From contig NZ_CP143867.1 in NCBI RefSeq assembly GCF_036416795.1, positions 5,014,001 to 5,078,000 of the forward strand: a DNA stretch of 64,000 bases, written 5' to 3'. This stretch comes from Bacteroides sp. MSB163 (GTDB taxonomy: Bacteria; Bacteroidota; Bacteroidia; Bacteroidales; Bacteroidaceae). The notes beneath the pieces were generated by a model. It was not told the DNA's origin. It saw nothing but the letters and a program-made list of their open reading frames with translations, and made no database searches. The position numbers were made by a program, and so were the translations under genes. The stretch's first letter is position 1. The number at the start of each line of letters is the position of its first letter. This document shows, one piece after another, positions 16,913 to 23,500 of this stretch.

Positions 16913-17488
16913 CTAAAAGTTTATTCCTTCCAACGGATCTGTATTATCAAACTCAAACGGAAGCACACCATCATAGAACACTCTTACTTCAGGTACACTA
17001 TGATTGTCATTAGCACATACATTTCCTTCTTGGCAAAAATACGGAAAACCAAATTCAATATCAAACAAATGTTCAGCTTGTTTTGGATCGTTAAGCAAAT
17101 CTGTTTTATAGGCTAGAAAATACCCATTTGAATCATATTTATGAAAATGAGGAGTCGTAACACTTTGTTCTGCTAATGGAATATGAGGAGCATCATTCTT
17201 ATGAGTGCCTCCTCCCGTATCATAGCGTAAAACAACAGCCGCTTTAAATGCATCAGATAGTATTTGAAGAGAGCAGTCCTTATTGTCCCTATTCCTTACT
17301 TCACACGTAACAAAGGTATTTCCCCAAGGCTCGGTAGAAAACAATACCTCCTTTGCATAAAGTGATGCCTCATGATTTCCCTTGGTTTTAGAAACGACCA
17401 CCGGAGTACAAATTCTTTTTTCCGCTTGCAAGAAACTGTTATATTTATCAATCATTCCTAAAAGCTCTCGATCTTGCTTTATCTTCAT
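16913..17488 (-). CDS. Partner of the DUF1828-like protein, function unknown
   Basis: This 191-residue soluble protein contains a conserved-looking core with TPHFHKYD and a following GYFLAYK element, and an aromatic, acidic C-terminus. From memory it resembles the DUF6978 type found beside DUF1828 genes, but that cannot be verified here. It has an ATG start and precedes the DUF1828-like gene by 5 nt. No known catalytic motif is visible. The HxH in the core could bind metal. Its position in the prophage-expressed strand suggests an accessory, host-benefit or exclusion role. Confidence 0.5.
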   Translation of the reverse strand: MKIKQDRELLGMIDKYNSFLQAEKRICTPVVVSKTKGNHEASLYAKEVLFSTEPWGNTFVTCEVRNRDNKDCSLQILSDAFKAAVVLRYDTGGGTHKNDAPHIPLAEQSVTTPHFHKYDSNGYFLAYKTDLLNDPKQAEHLFDIEFGFPYFCQEGNVCANDNHSVPEVRVFYDGVLPFEFDNTDPLEGINF

Positions 17489-17525
17489 AATTTTATTTGA
17501 TCATTAGTTTGTTATACCTTTTACT

Positions 17526-18626
17526 CTAATCCCTTTTCTGTTCCTTTCTCATATCCTCCCAAGTTTTTTCATTTACATATTTAATTAGTTCATGCTTTTT
17601 AGGTGTAGAAACATCTAAATCAGGAAAAGAAATATACTTCTTCTTCCTTCCATCATTAATAGTCAACTGTCTATTATAATAAAAGTCTTTAGAACTATAT
17701 TCTATTTCATAAACTTTTAAGTTCTGCCTATCCATATTATACCCCCCAGTATCTTCATTATACAAGATACTTGGGACAACTAATATGCACTTATTCAAAG
17801 TTACACACTCTCCAGATTCAGGATTAATCAAATTCGCATAAAAAGGAAAACACCCACTACTATCTATGTAACTGACTAATTCATCAAGATTATTAACATC
17901 AACGACACCAATTGAAATATTTGAATGGTATGACTTTGCTATATCTTTATATGAATAAAACAAATCAATAGTAAAATAATCTCTAACAACTGTTTCCCCC
18001 CATTCTTCTTTTTTACTTTTATCAAACCATTGTGTGTCTATTGTAAATTCTTCATATGTCTCAAATAGAGTCTGTGAGTTAAAATTAGGTATAATATATC
18101 TTATGACAGCATCATCTCCTTTAAGAAAAGTATACCTTTCAGCCCCTAAAACTTCTACTTTTTCCCTAAAACGTATTTTTTTATACTCTGTCTTAGGAGC
18201 TTTCTTCAATATTGTATTTATTTCATCTAATACAGGCGCATTCATTATTGGCTCTAATTGAGTTGACAAATCACTAAAAAAATTTTCCACATTATTAGAC
18301 AGATTATTTTGATAAGTTATAGGAAGTACGCCTACTAAATTAGAACTTTTTACTTCAGATGTAGGATAAAGATATATTAAGGCAAGATAAGCATCATCTT
18401 TTATTTCAAAATCACCTATATAAACTTTTATACTCTTTTTATCTTTGAGTAAAGTATAACCAAAAGGAATAGCAGCAACAAGCACCGTTGCAACAATACT
18501 AATAACGGTCAGCGTATTATTACGACGCAACGCCCTAATTATACGATTTACTAATCCTTTAAAACCTTTTTCAGGCTTTTTTCTTGCGCGTCTTTTAGAC
18601 GCTCTAGTAGCTTTCTTTTGCCTCAT
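17526..18626 (-). CDS. Single-pass membrane protein with large extracytoplasmic domain, unknown function
   Basis: The protein has 366 residues from the ATG at 18626; the frame opens four codons earlier with a TTG that I reject. A very basic N-terminus (RQKKATRASKRRARKKPEKG) precedes one membrane anchor (about 39-60, LTVISIVATVLVAAIPFGYTLL). The rest, about 300 residues, is beta-rich and polar and would face the periplasm. No motif is recognised. The C-terminal segment FPDLDVSTPKKH recurs as a broken copy at 18679-18717, so a relative of this gene once stood next to it. It is in the minus-strand lysogeny module and strongly AT-rich. Confidence 0.6.
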   Translation of the reverse strand: MRQKKATRASKRRARKKPEKGFKGLVNRIIRALRRNNTLTVISIVATVLVAAIPFGYTLLKDKKSIKVYIGDFEIKDDAYLALIYLYPTSEVKSSNLVGVLPITYQNNLSNNVENFFSDLSTQLEPIMNAPVLDEINTILKKAPKTEYKKIRFREKVEVLGAERYTFLKGDDAVIRYIIPNFNSQTLFETYEEFTIDTQWFDKSKKEEWGETVVRDYFTIDLFYSYKDIAKSYHSNISIGVVDVNNLDELVSYIDSSGCFPFYANLINPESGECVTLNKCILVVPSILYNEDTGGYNMDRQNLKVYEIEYSSKDFYYNRQLTINDGRKKKYISFPDLDVSTPKKHELIKYVNEKTWEDMRKEQKRD

Positions 18627-18678
18627 AGTATTATACAATTAATTAAATCTTAACATCTTGATATTTCCCAAAATTTGT

Positions 18679-18717
18679 TTATATATTAGGCACAGAAACA
18701 TCTAAATCAGGAAAAAT
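18679..18717 (-). pseudogene. Remnant of a duplicated gene tail
   Basis: Thirteen codons including the stop encode IFPDLDVSVPNI, nearly the same as the C-terminal FPDLDVSTPKKH region of the gene at 17526-18626. A 22-bp exact match (18694-18715 versus 17607-17628) underlies it. An in-frame TGA lies directly upstream. It shows that a paralog was deleted or recombined here. The rest of the 140-bp gap has no gene. Confidence 0.55.
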
Positions 18718-18774
18718 TCAATTCCTTGTATCCAAAAGCATAAAATAAAAGTTTTTCCATAACATAAAATCACT

Positions 18775-19578
18775 CTATATTATTTTAGCGTCCTTCATAC
18801 GCTTATAATTAATATATAAAATAGGAAAACCAAGTAGATAAAATAAGGCCATCCACATCCATGTTTTACATGTGGTAATTGCAATATATGCACGCTCTTC
18901 AAATAATATATTAAATACACACATAAGTAGAGCAATACAAATGGGAATAAAATAAGAATATAGATTTGCTCCTGAAGCAGCCGCAATAAACACAGAATAC
19001 ATCATAAATAATGAGATAATAAAAGGAGAATTTACACCATCTGAATCTACTATGAAGATATTTCCGATATATATAGCCCCTATAAAAACTGCAATATTCC
19101 AGAGTAACAGGAATATATTACAATTTGTAATTCGCAACCACAATGGTTGATTTCTAAGTGCCAATTCACCCACTTTCTTTATTTTTTCTACATTTCGTCT
19201 ATCTTTTATAGTAGTTTTATTATCTGTATATCTGCATTTCCATGCATTCTGAAATATTTCCCCAAATACTTTTTCGCTACATCCATATTTTTTTAGGGAT
19301 GGATAAACTTTTTCCTTATATTTATTATAAATCACCTCCTTTTTATAATCCCCTGCCTTTATTATTTGAACTAACATTAAAACAAGATACCCATCGATAC
19401 AATATCTATATACATCTTCCCAGGATTCAATAATCCCTCTTCTTTTCCCAGTCACATCAGTCCAAATTCCCCCCTTACATAAAATAGATAAACAGAAATC
19501 ATTTAATGAAGAAAGAATTTCTTTTTCCATTAAAACTAATAAATCTTCATCATTATTAATATTATAATAAATATCCAT
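18775..19578 (-). CDS. Multi-pass membrane protein of the lysogeny module
   Basis: The protein has 267 residues from the ATG at 19578; a TTG three codons upstream is less likely. The first 150 residues are soluble and helical. The C-terminal half has about four membrane segments, for example NIFLLLWNIAVFIGAIYIG, FIISLFMMYSVFIAAASG and YFIPICIALLMCVFNILF. No family is recognised. It lies between the repressor and the other prophage-strand genes and may be made in the lysogen, where a membrane protein could block DNA entry of related phages. This is a positional inference. Confidence 0.6.
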   Translation of the reverse strand: MDIYYNINNDEDLLVLMEKEILSSLNDFCLSILCKGGIWTDVTGKRRGIIESWEDVYRYCIDGYLVLMLVQIIKAGDYKKEVIYNKYKEKVYPSLKKYGCSEKVFGEIFQNAWKCRYTDNKTTIKDRRNVEKIKKVGELALRNQPLWLRITNCNIFLLLWNIAVFIGAIYIGNIFIVDSDGVNSPFIISLFMMYSVFIAAASGANLYSYFIPICIALLMCVFNILFEERAYIAITTCKTWMWMALFYLLGFPILYINYKRMKDAKII

Positions 19579-19615
19579 AATAATCAACGTACCTTTCTTC
19601 CTGTTTTAATATCAA

Positions 19616-19966
19616 TTATGACGCACTCCTACTTCCCTTTCTTTCTCCGAGACCAACCTGTTCCCGGAGTACACGATTTTCACCTTTAAGCATATTGATT
19701 TCAGCTTTAAGCTCTTCCACTAATGAAGAATTTTCAGCAATACTATCAGGCAAAGAAGACTTTAGCATTTCACCTTCACCTCTCAATAGCCATTCAGCAG
19801 ATAAATCATCGTACAGAAGAAGAAATTCCTTTGCTCTATCTACGGTAATACTCTTAGCTTTGGTTAGAGCCCCAACTCCCCATTTAAGCTCACGTTCTGC
19901 CGCTGTTGGCGAAACACCCTTATATCCAAGATATTCTTGAATTTTCTCTTTGACTGTCTTCTCCAT
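19616..19966 (-). CDS. Phage repressor-like HTH protein (CI position)
   Basis: The protein has 116 residues. The N-terminal half is a helix-turn-helix domain of the XRE/bacteriophage CI N-terminal type (VKEKIQEYLGYKGVSPTAAE onward, with WLLRGEGEML after it, as in many Bacteroides phage repressors). The C-terminus is a short leucine-zipper-like coiled coil (ELKAEINMLKGENRVL). It lacks an S24/LexA peptidase domain, so induction is probably not by RecA-driven self-cleavage. It is divergent from the small HTH gene at 20122, with two palindromic sites between them, the classic layout of a lysogeny switch. Confidence 0.75.
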   Translation of the reverse strand: MEKTVKEKIQEYLGYKGVSPTAAERELKWGVGALTKAKSITVDRAKEFLLLYDDLSAEWLLRGEGEMLKSSLPDSIAENSSLVEELKAEINMLKGENRVLREQVGLGERKGSRSAS

Positions 19967-19985
19967 TTCGTTAATTATTGTTATT

Positions 19986-20035
19986 AAAGGAATATATTCT
20001 TCTATATCTCTTTAATAAAAAGAATATATTCCTTT
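19986..20035. promoter_or_regulatory. Paired operator sites of the lysogeny switch
   Basis: Two copies of the palindrome GAATATATTC (19990-19999 and 20022-20031) are embedded in a larger inverted repeat, AAAGGAATATATTCTT (19986-20001) against its complement (20020-20035). The centres are 32 bp apart, about three helical turns, so two repressor dimers would sit on the same face. The right copy lies inside the spacer of the plus-strand promoter. Confidence 0.7.
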
Positions 20036-20042
20036 ATATTTG
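20011..20042 (+). promoter_or_regulatory. Early rightward promoter
   Basis: TATATTTG (20035-20042) matches TAnnTTTG. TTTA (20011-20014) stands at a 20-nt spacing as the -33 element with one mismatch. The promoter is overlapped by the right operator, so the repressor should shut it off. Confidence 0.6.
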
Positions 20043-20121
20043 CATCCGTAATCAACAACCAACCGATTGAGTAAACCTCAACGGAATAGTTAATTCGCAA
20101 ATTTAATAAACCTTTTTTAAT

Positions 20122-20322
20122 ATGGCATATTTTAGACACAGAATTTTGTACGAAAAAGGCGTGATACCCCAATTGGCTAAACGCTTCAATGTATCAGAGA
20201 ACACAGTGCGTTATGCACTCCGCTTTGCAACCGAAGGGGAACAACCCGACTTAATACGTAAGGTAGCTCTTGAAGAATATGGATGTGCATTGTCACAGAA
20301 ACCATTAACTATTAAGAGGTAA
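20122..20322 (+). CDS. Small HTH protein at the Cro position
   Basis: This 66-residue basic protein has a clear helix-turn-helix: IPQLAKRFNVSENTVRYALR. It is the first gene of the early transcript and divergent from the repressor. By position it is the Cro-like antirepressor or an early regulator. The N-terminus resembles Bacteroides phage DNA-binding proteins but is too short to assign further. Confidence 0.65.
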   Translation: MAYFRHRILYEKGVIPQLAKRFNVSENTVRYALRFATEGEQPDLIRKVALEEYGCALSQKPLTIKR

Positions 20323-20360
20323 CACGTACATTCTCTCCATATAATAAAAACATAAAAATC

Positions 20361-20591
20361 ATGGATCTGAATAAAATTTCCCGAATCCTCTGCATAATCC
20401 TTACAGTTGTAGGGGCATTTGCAATGTTAGGAATTGCAGGTCGGCAGGACTACAATCAAGAAGTCCTCTATACAATGCCGCAAGAAGCATATGAGCAAAT
20501 CGTGCTTTTACTTGGTGATGATGCTACGGACACAGACATCGTTCGTACATATATGAATAATAAGCAATACTATGACAATCTTAGCTATTGA
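20361..20591 (+). CDS. Small membrane protein, early phage gene
   Basis: This 76-residue protein has one membrane segment (about 8-28, ILCIILTVVGAFAMLGIAG) and a short acidic outer domain. No family is recognised. It lies 38 nt after the Cro-position gene and its stop nearly abuts the next start, so it belongs to the early operon. Confidence 0.55.
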   Translation: MDLNKISRILCIILTVVGAFAMLGIAGRQDYNQEVLYTMPQEAYEQIVLLLGDDATDTDIVRTYMNNKQYYDNLSY

Positions 20592-20595
20592 GTAT

Positions 20596-20865
20596 ATGGA
20601 AATTCAATTTATTGATAAATCTGTGACATTTGATACGTTCGTTACAAGCGTAGCAGCCAAACTTGCATCCTTTATAAAAGAGGATACGGACGATAAACCC
20701 TATATCTCACAGAATGAGGCCTTCCGGATATTCGGGAAAGGTAATGTACTTCGTTGGTATAAACAAGGAAAAATCCAGCCGTGCAAAAGGCCTGGGAAAA
20801 TAGAATATCCTACAGCCAGACTTAGGGAACTCTCTCGAACGGTTCAAGATTACTTTGATAAATAG
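20596..20865 (+). CDS. Excisionase/MerR-like winged-helix DNA-binding protein
   Basis: The protein has 89 residues from the ATG at 20596 (MEIQFIDKS); the frame opens earlier inside the preceding gene. The C-terminal half, ISQNEAFRIFGKGNVLRWYKQGKIQP followed by a short basic tail, has the layout of a helix-turn-helix-17 or excisionase domain: a sensor helix, a recognition helix and a wing ending in R. It could be the phage excisionase or an early regulator. It ends 19 nt before the tRNA region. Confidence 0.55.
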   Translation: MEIQFIDKSVTFDTFVTSVAAKLASFIKEDTDDKPYISQNEAFRIFGKGNVLRWYKQGKIQPCKRPGKIEYPTARLRELSRTVQDYFDK

Positions 20866-20884
20866 GTCGAGTTTCCCGGCCACT

Positions 20885-20996
20885 TCTTCTTTAGCTCAGT
20901 GGTAGAGCAGCGCGTTTCATTTTGTTGTTTGTCTCGTGTTTAAAGGTTAGTTGATTTTCATCGCGCAGGTCACCGGTTCGAATCCGGTAAGAAGAA
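20885..20996 (+). tRNA. Aberrant tRNA with a 47-nt anticodon loop
   Basis: The sequence folds as a class I tRNA. It has a 7-bp acceptor (TCTTCTT 20885-20891 with AAGAAGA 20989-20995), D-arm GCTC/GAGC, T-arm ACCGG-TTCGAAT-CCGGT and a 5-nt variable loop AGGTC. The anticodon stem GCGCG (20910-20914) with CGCGC (20962-20966) is perfect but closes 47 nt instead of 7. The extra 40 nt are bounded by TTTCAT and TTTTCAT, a short direct repeat. The amino acid cannot be assigned: removing 40 nt could leave anticodon TTC, TCC or TCA depending on the cut. It is either an interrupted (intron-like) tRNA or a tRNA inactivated by insertion. Confidence 0.7.
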
Positions 20997-21149
20997 CAAT
21001 ATAAAATGATATAGGCAGTGTGATTTGCAAGGTTTCAGTCGTGCCCACCTAAAAAACTGATATACATAGCAGATGCTGAGTTGAGGGCGATAAAAGAGTA
21101 GCCTAAACGCTTTATGTAGAAGTCTCAAAACGCTTCTATCATAATGAAC

Positions 21150-21213
21150 TTGTAGAGGTATATCAGAGTAGTAAGTATGACTTTTAAATCATCATTCAGT
21201 TGGTGTTCTACAA
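21150..21213 (+). pseudogene. Possible degenerate tRNA-Lys (TTT)
   Basis: A 7-bp acceptor-like pairing (TTGTAGA 21150-21156 with TCTACAA 21207-21213) encloses 50 nt. The loop-like element CTTTTAA begins exactly at tRNA position 32, with a 4-bp ATGA/TCAT stem beside it, as in tRNA-Lys. The variable and T-arm region is about 9 nt too short and the D-arm pairs poorly, so it would not be a normal tRNA. A chance match is possible. Confidence 0.3.
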
Positions 21214-21235
21214 TATATAAATATAAAAAAGAAAG

Positions 21236-21261
21236 CCCCCGTGTTCTTCGGAGCACGGGGG
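21236..21261 (+). other. Very stable UUCG hairpin just before tRNA-Ser
   Basis: An 11-bp stem (CCCCCGTGTTC with GAGCACGGGGG, including one G-U pair) is capped by a TTCG tetraloop. It is not followed by T residues and ends 5 nt before the first base of tRNA-Ser, so it is more likely a processing or protective element than a terminator. Confidence 0.65.
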
Positions 21262-21266
21262 TACAT

Positions 21267-21351
21267 GGAAAGCTGGCAGAGTGGTCTATCGCACCTGTTT
21301 GCTAAACAGGTTAACCAAAAGGTTACAGGGGTTCGAATCCCTTGCTTTCCG
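21267..21351 (+). tRNA. tRNA-Ser (GCT)
   Basis: This 85-nt class II tRNA has acceptor GGAAAGC/GCTTTCC, anticodon stem CCTGT/ACAGG around loop TTGCTAA (anticodon GCT), a long variable arm and a canonical T-loop TTCGAAT. Discriminator G is followed by CA. It is the only fully regular tRNA in the phage part and probably a phage gene serving AGC/AGT codons. Confidence 0.95.
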
Positions 21352-21555
21352 CAGTCTTGTATCAATGAACGCACCACTTTCGGAAATTTGAGGTCGTTAT
21401 GGGAGCAACCAATATTATGAAAGAAAGTAGTAGATTGAGAGAGTATGGTAAAACCCATATAAGTCCAAAGGGTATCAATCGAGGTGGATTCCTGCAAAAT
21501 CATGCAGCAGTTGACGGTGACGACATGGCGGTTCATGATGTTGACAGTCCGGAAT

Positions 21556-21648
21556 AGACGGACATACGGGCGGTTATGTATATCGTGGCTGAAACTACGG
21601 TGAGGTGCACCAATATCCGTGAGGCCGGTTCGACTCCGGCACCGTCCA
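21556..21648 (+). pseudogene. Degenerate tRNA-Ser-like gene
   Basis: The 3' half is that of a serine tRNA: a long variable region with GAGGTGC, T-arm GCCGG-TTCGACT-CCGGC, then ACCGTCC and A. An anticodon stem CGTGG/CTACG closes CTGAAA, one base short of CTTGAAA (anticodon TGA). The acceptor pairs over only 5 of 7 positions (GACGG 21557-21561). It looks like a decayed or atypical tRNA-Ser(TGA). Confidence 0.4.
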
Positions 21649-21795
21649 CAAGCCTTTAGGATGGATGAAGCAGAAGTAGTGATCCCAAAGCTCATTTTGT
21701 TACGGGCTGCCCGGTATTTATTCCGGCTGACACGACGGAAAGACGCCGAAAAACAACATGAGTGTCACTATGAAGTAGCTGAAGTCGTGTGTTTT

Positions 21796-21822
21796 GCTCC
21801 GGGGAACTGCCCCGGAGCTTTT
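21796..21822 (+). terminator. Terminator 1 of the noncoding array
   Basis: GCTCCGGGG (21796-21804) pairs with CCCCGGAGC (21810-21818) and is followed by TTTT. It is strong and ends the tRNA-containing segment. Confidence 0.85.
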
Positions 21823-21973
21823 GTAGACATTTGGACATGAATTATATAGTATTCGGTTTCAAGATCCTTTGTTAACCAAAGTGTCTGTTTATGTAGTAAT
21901 ATGCTCTTTCGGTCTGTGAAGATAGAAGGCAATCTTTTAATAAATTCATGATATAAATTTTAGATTTATAGCC

Positions 21974-22007
21974 CCGCTTTTGGTATGTGAATATCGAAGC
22001 GGTTTTT
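21974..22007 (+). terminator. Terminator 2 of the noncoding array
   Basis: CCGCTT (21974-21979) pairs with AAGCGG (21997-22002), followed by TTTTT. The loop is long (17 nt). Confidence 0.6.
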
Positions 22008-22042
22008 AAACAGTATTCCCTAACCAGTTTTATATATAACCT

Positions 22043-22095
22043 CTCCCCGCCCCGTCTATGATTCGGGTTCGTAAGTGTTGCAACTTGGCGGGGAG
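22043..22095. ncRNA. Candidate structured RNA
   Basis: A perfect 9-bp stem (CTCCCCGCC 22043-22051 with GGCGGGGAG 22087-22095) encloses 35 nt that can form a second small hairpin (AAGT/ACTT). It is GC-rich within AT-rich surroundings, has no T run and contains no gene. Its strand and family are unknown. Confidence 0.35.
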
Positions 22096-22176
22096 CAATA
22101 ATCCGTGAGGACGAGTTAGTTGGTATGAAAGGTAGAAAACTCTTTGTTAGCCTAATCATTACGATTACTAAATTGC

Positions 22177-22210
22177 ACCGGTCTTGTTCGTGAGAATAGG
22201 AACCGGTTTT
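22177..22210 (+). terminator. Terminator 3 of the noncoding array
   Basis: ACCGGT (22177-22182) pairs with ACCGGT (22202-22207). TTT follows the stem, and its last T extends the run to TTTT (22207-22210). Confidence 0.55.
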
Positions 22211-22289
22211 ATCTGAATAATTGCCATCTATATATAATCAGGAAGCCGTATATCCTACTAAGCGTAGCCGTCCCGTAAGGAACATCGGG

Positions 22290-22314
22290 AGCCCGAAGAA
22301 CTTCGGGCTTTCTT
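22290..22314 (+). terminator. Terminator 4 of the noncoding array
   Basis: AGCCCGAAG (22290-22298) pairs with CTTCGGGCT (22301-22309), followed by TTCTT. It lies 35 nt before the next gene. Confidence 0.75.
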
Positions 22315-22348
22315 AATGATCTTATAACTATTCCTAAATATAACAATC

Positions 22349-22804
22349 ATGAATTTACTAATTAAAGAAACTGTCTTACAGCGCATCATGCGTAAGACAG
22401 GACGAAAGCCGTGTCAGTGCAAATGTTCACTATGTAAAGAACAATGCCACACACCTTGTCTTGGAACACCTGAAGACATTGAAAAAATCATTGATGCCGG
22501 ATACGGGGACAAGTTAGAAATCACCTATTGGGCTGTGGGTATCATTATGGGAGTTACCAAAAACGTCATTCCCATGCTACAAGCAAAAGCCGGCAATGAA
22601 TACTGTGTATTTTTTAACAATGGACTATGCCAACTCCATGACAAAGGCCTTAAACCTACCGAAGGTAAACTCTCCCATCATTCTACCCGAATAGATAATT
22701 TCAAAGCTTCAAAGAGTATAGCTTGGAATGTTGCCAAGGAATGGATCAACGAAGAGAATGGCGAAGCAATCGAACGAATATTAACTAAGTACTTATCATT
22801 ATGA
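22349..22804 (+). CDS. Cysteine-cluster protein, possibly YkgJ-like
   Basis: This 151-residue protein has a dense cysteine cluster near the N-terminus (KPCQCKCSLCKEQCHTPC) and further Cys at YCVFF and LCQLHDKG, the spacing of YkgJ-type zinc- or iron-binding proteins. The C-terminal half contains HHS and a helical tail. No reaction is known for this type. It is the first coding gene after the RNA region, with its ATG 35 nt past the last terminator, and overlaps the next small gene by 4 nt (ATGA). Confidence 0.6.
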   Translation: MNLLIKETVLQRIMRKTGRKPCQCKCSLCKEQCHTPCLGTPEDIEKIIDAGYGDKLEITYWAVGIIMGVTKNVIPMLQAKAGNEYCVFFNNGLCQLHDKGLKPTEGKLSHHSTRIDNFKASKSIAWNVAKEWINEENGEAIERILTKYLSL

Positions 22805-22974
22805 AAACAATTGAAATGAAAACATTAAGGGTTAAAACGATTTTTGAGTCCGTTGGAGAGAAAGTCGAATCCGGTAAAATAACAATAAGAGAAGCTGCTA
22901 TCATACTACACAAAGCCGGATGGACTAATTATATAGATATTGACATAACTAAGAAATTGCTTGGTTTAAATTAA
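22801..22974 (+). CDS. Small early phage protein, unknown function
   Basis: This 57-residue frame begins MKTIEMKTLRVKTIFESVGE and ends KKLLGLN. Its ATG overlaps the stop of the preceding gene (ATGA), which is strong support for translation. The middle, ITIREAAIILHKAGW, resembles a small helix-turn-helix, as in compact DNA-binding regulators, but no family is certain. Confidence 0.6.
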   Translation: MKTIEMKTLRVKTIFESVGEKVESGKITIREAAIILHKAGWTNYIDIDITKKLLGLN

Positions 22975-22992
22975 TTCAATATTGAAATAAAT

Positions 22993-23205
22993 ATGAAACA
23001 AATAGAATTTGAAAAACTACAGAACGGGAACAAAGTATCTCATAAACATTTTGGAGTATGTACCATAGTTGATTATATTTCTGACTTTGGTCCCGTTCTA
23101 TCTCCTGATACAAAAGAAGGAAAAATTGCTTTATATCGCATGAGTGGAGTCGATGCCCCACTTCTTGAAACAAGTAACAGGCTGATTCAGATGATTAACG
23201 AATAA
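22993..23205 (+). CDS. Small early phage protein, beta-barrel-like
   Basis: This 70-residue protein has the pattern of a small SH3/KOW-type barrel (NGNKVSHKHFGVCTIVDY, then a charged turn and GKIALYRM). It lies 18 nt after the preceding gene in the early operon. No function is known. Confidence 0.5.
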   Translation: MKQIEFEKLQNGNKVSHKHFGVCTIVDYISDFGPVLSPDTKEGKIALYRMSGVDAPLLETSNRLIQMINE

Positions 23206-23226
23206 CAAAAATAGAAAGGAACTATT

Positions 23227-23487
23227 ATGGCATGGTTAGCAGTAAACAGAAATGGGGAGGAGTTAGTATTTAATGATCTCCCTACTTATGACAGAGCAGA
23301 AGATACATGGAAGGTTAATGGAACAAGAGAAGAGCTTGTTTATGATGATCCGTATGATTTTTCAGCTGGGCATCATTGGGAAGAAGTGAATGATAGTGAC
23401 TATGGTGTCACACTTCCCGAAGGGACAATTGAGAAAATTATAGGCAATCAGTTGTCGTTCGCGGACGATCCGGTAGAAATATGCTAA
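23227..23487 (+). CDS. Small acidic early phage protein
   Basis: This 86-residue acidic protein, beginning MAWLAVNRNGEELVFNDLP, resembles short proteins common in Bacteroides phages. A clear ribosome-binding AGAAAGGA lies upstream. The two halves share a W/E/D pattern (DTWKVNGTREELVYDDPYD). Its function is unknown, but anti-defence or inhibitor roles are typical of such genes. Confidence 0.5.
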   Translation: MAWLAVNRNGEELVFNDLPTYDRAEDTWKVNGTREELVYDDPYDFSAGHHWEEVNDSDYGVTLPEGTIEKIIGNQLSFADDPVEIC

Positions 23488-23500
23488 TTACAATAAAGAT

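Larger units (their letters stand above)
21660..22320 (+). other. Noncoding stretch with four successive terminators
   Basis: About 660 bases hold no convincing gene on either strand. They contain four plus-strand hairpins followed by T runs at 21796, 21974, 22177 and 22290, spaced about 110 to 200 bp apart, and one further stem at 22043-22095. This pattern fits a series of short, separately terminated RNAs or a transcript with repeated attenuation. Confidence 0.5.

Noticed and set aside
20915..20961. Group I or group II intron in the tRNA anticodon loop
   Set aside because: The insertion is about 40 nt, far too short for either intron class, and no intron core motif is present.
21192..21695. 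167-codon minus-strand frame across the tRNA region
   Set aside because: It runs antisense through tRNA-Ser and the tRNA-Ser-like element; the residues GIRTPVTFWL are a typical artefact of reading a tRNA backwards.
22043..22095. CRISPR or hammerhead ribozyme
   Set aside because: There is no repeated unit with spacers, and no hammerhead core (CUGAUGA with GAAA) was found.
21872..22159. 95-codon minus-strand frame in the noncoding array
   Set aside because: It crosses two plus-strand terminators and the 22043-22095 stem, and shows no protein motif.
20870..22320. tmRNA
   Set aside because: No tag-peptide reading frame with flanking pseudoknots could be recognised, and the tRNA halves belong to separate elements.
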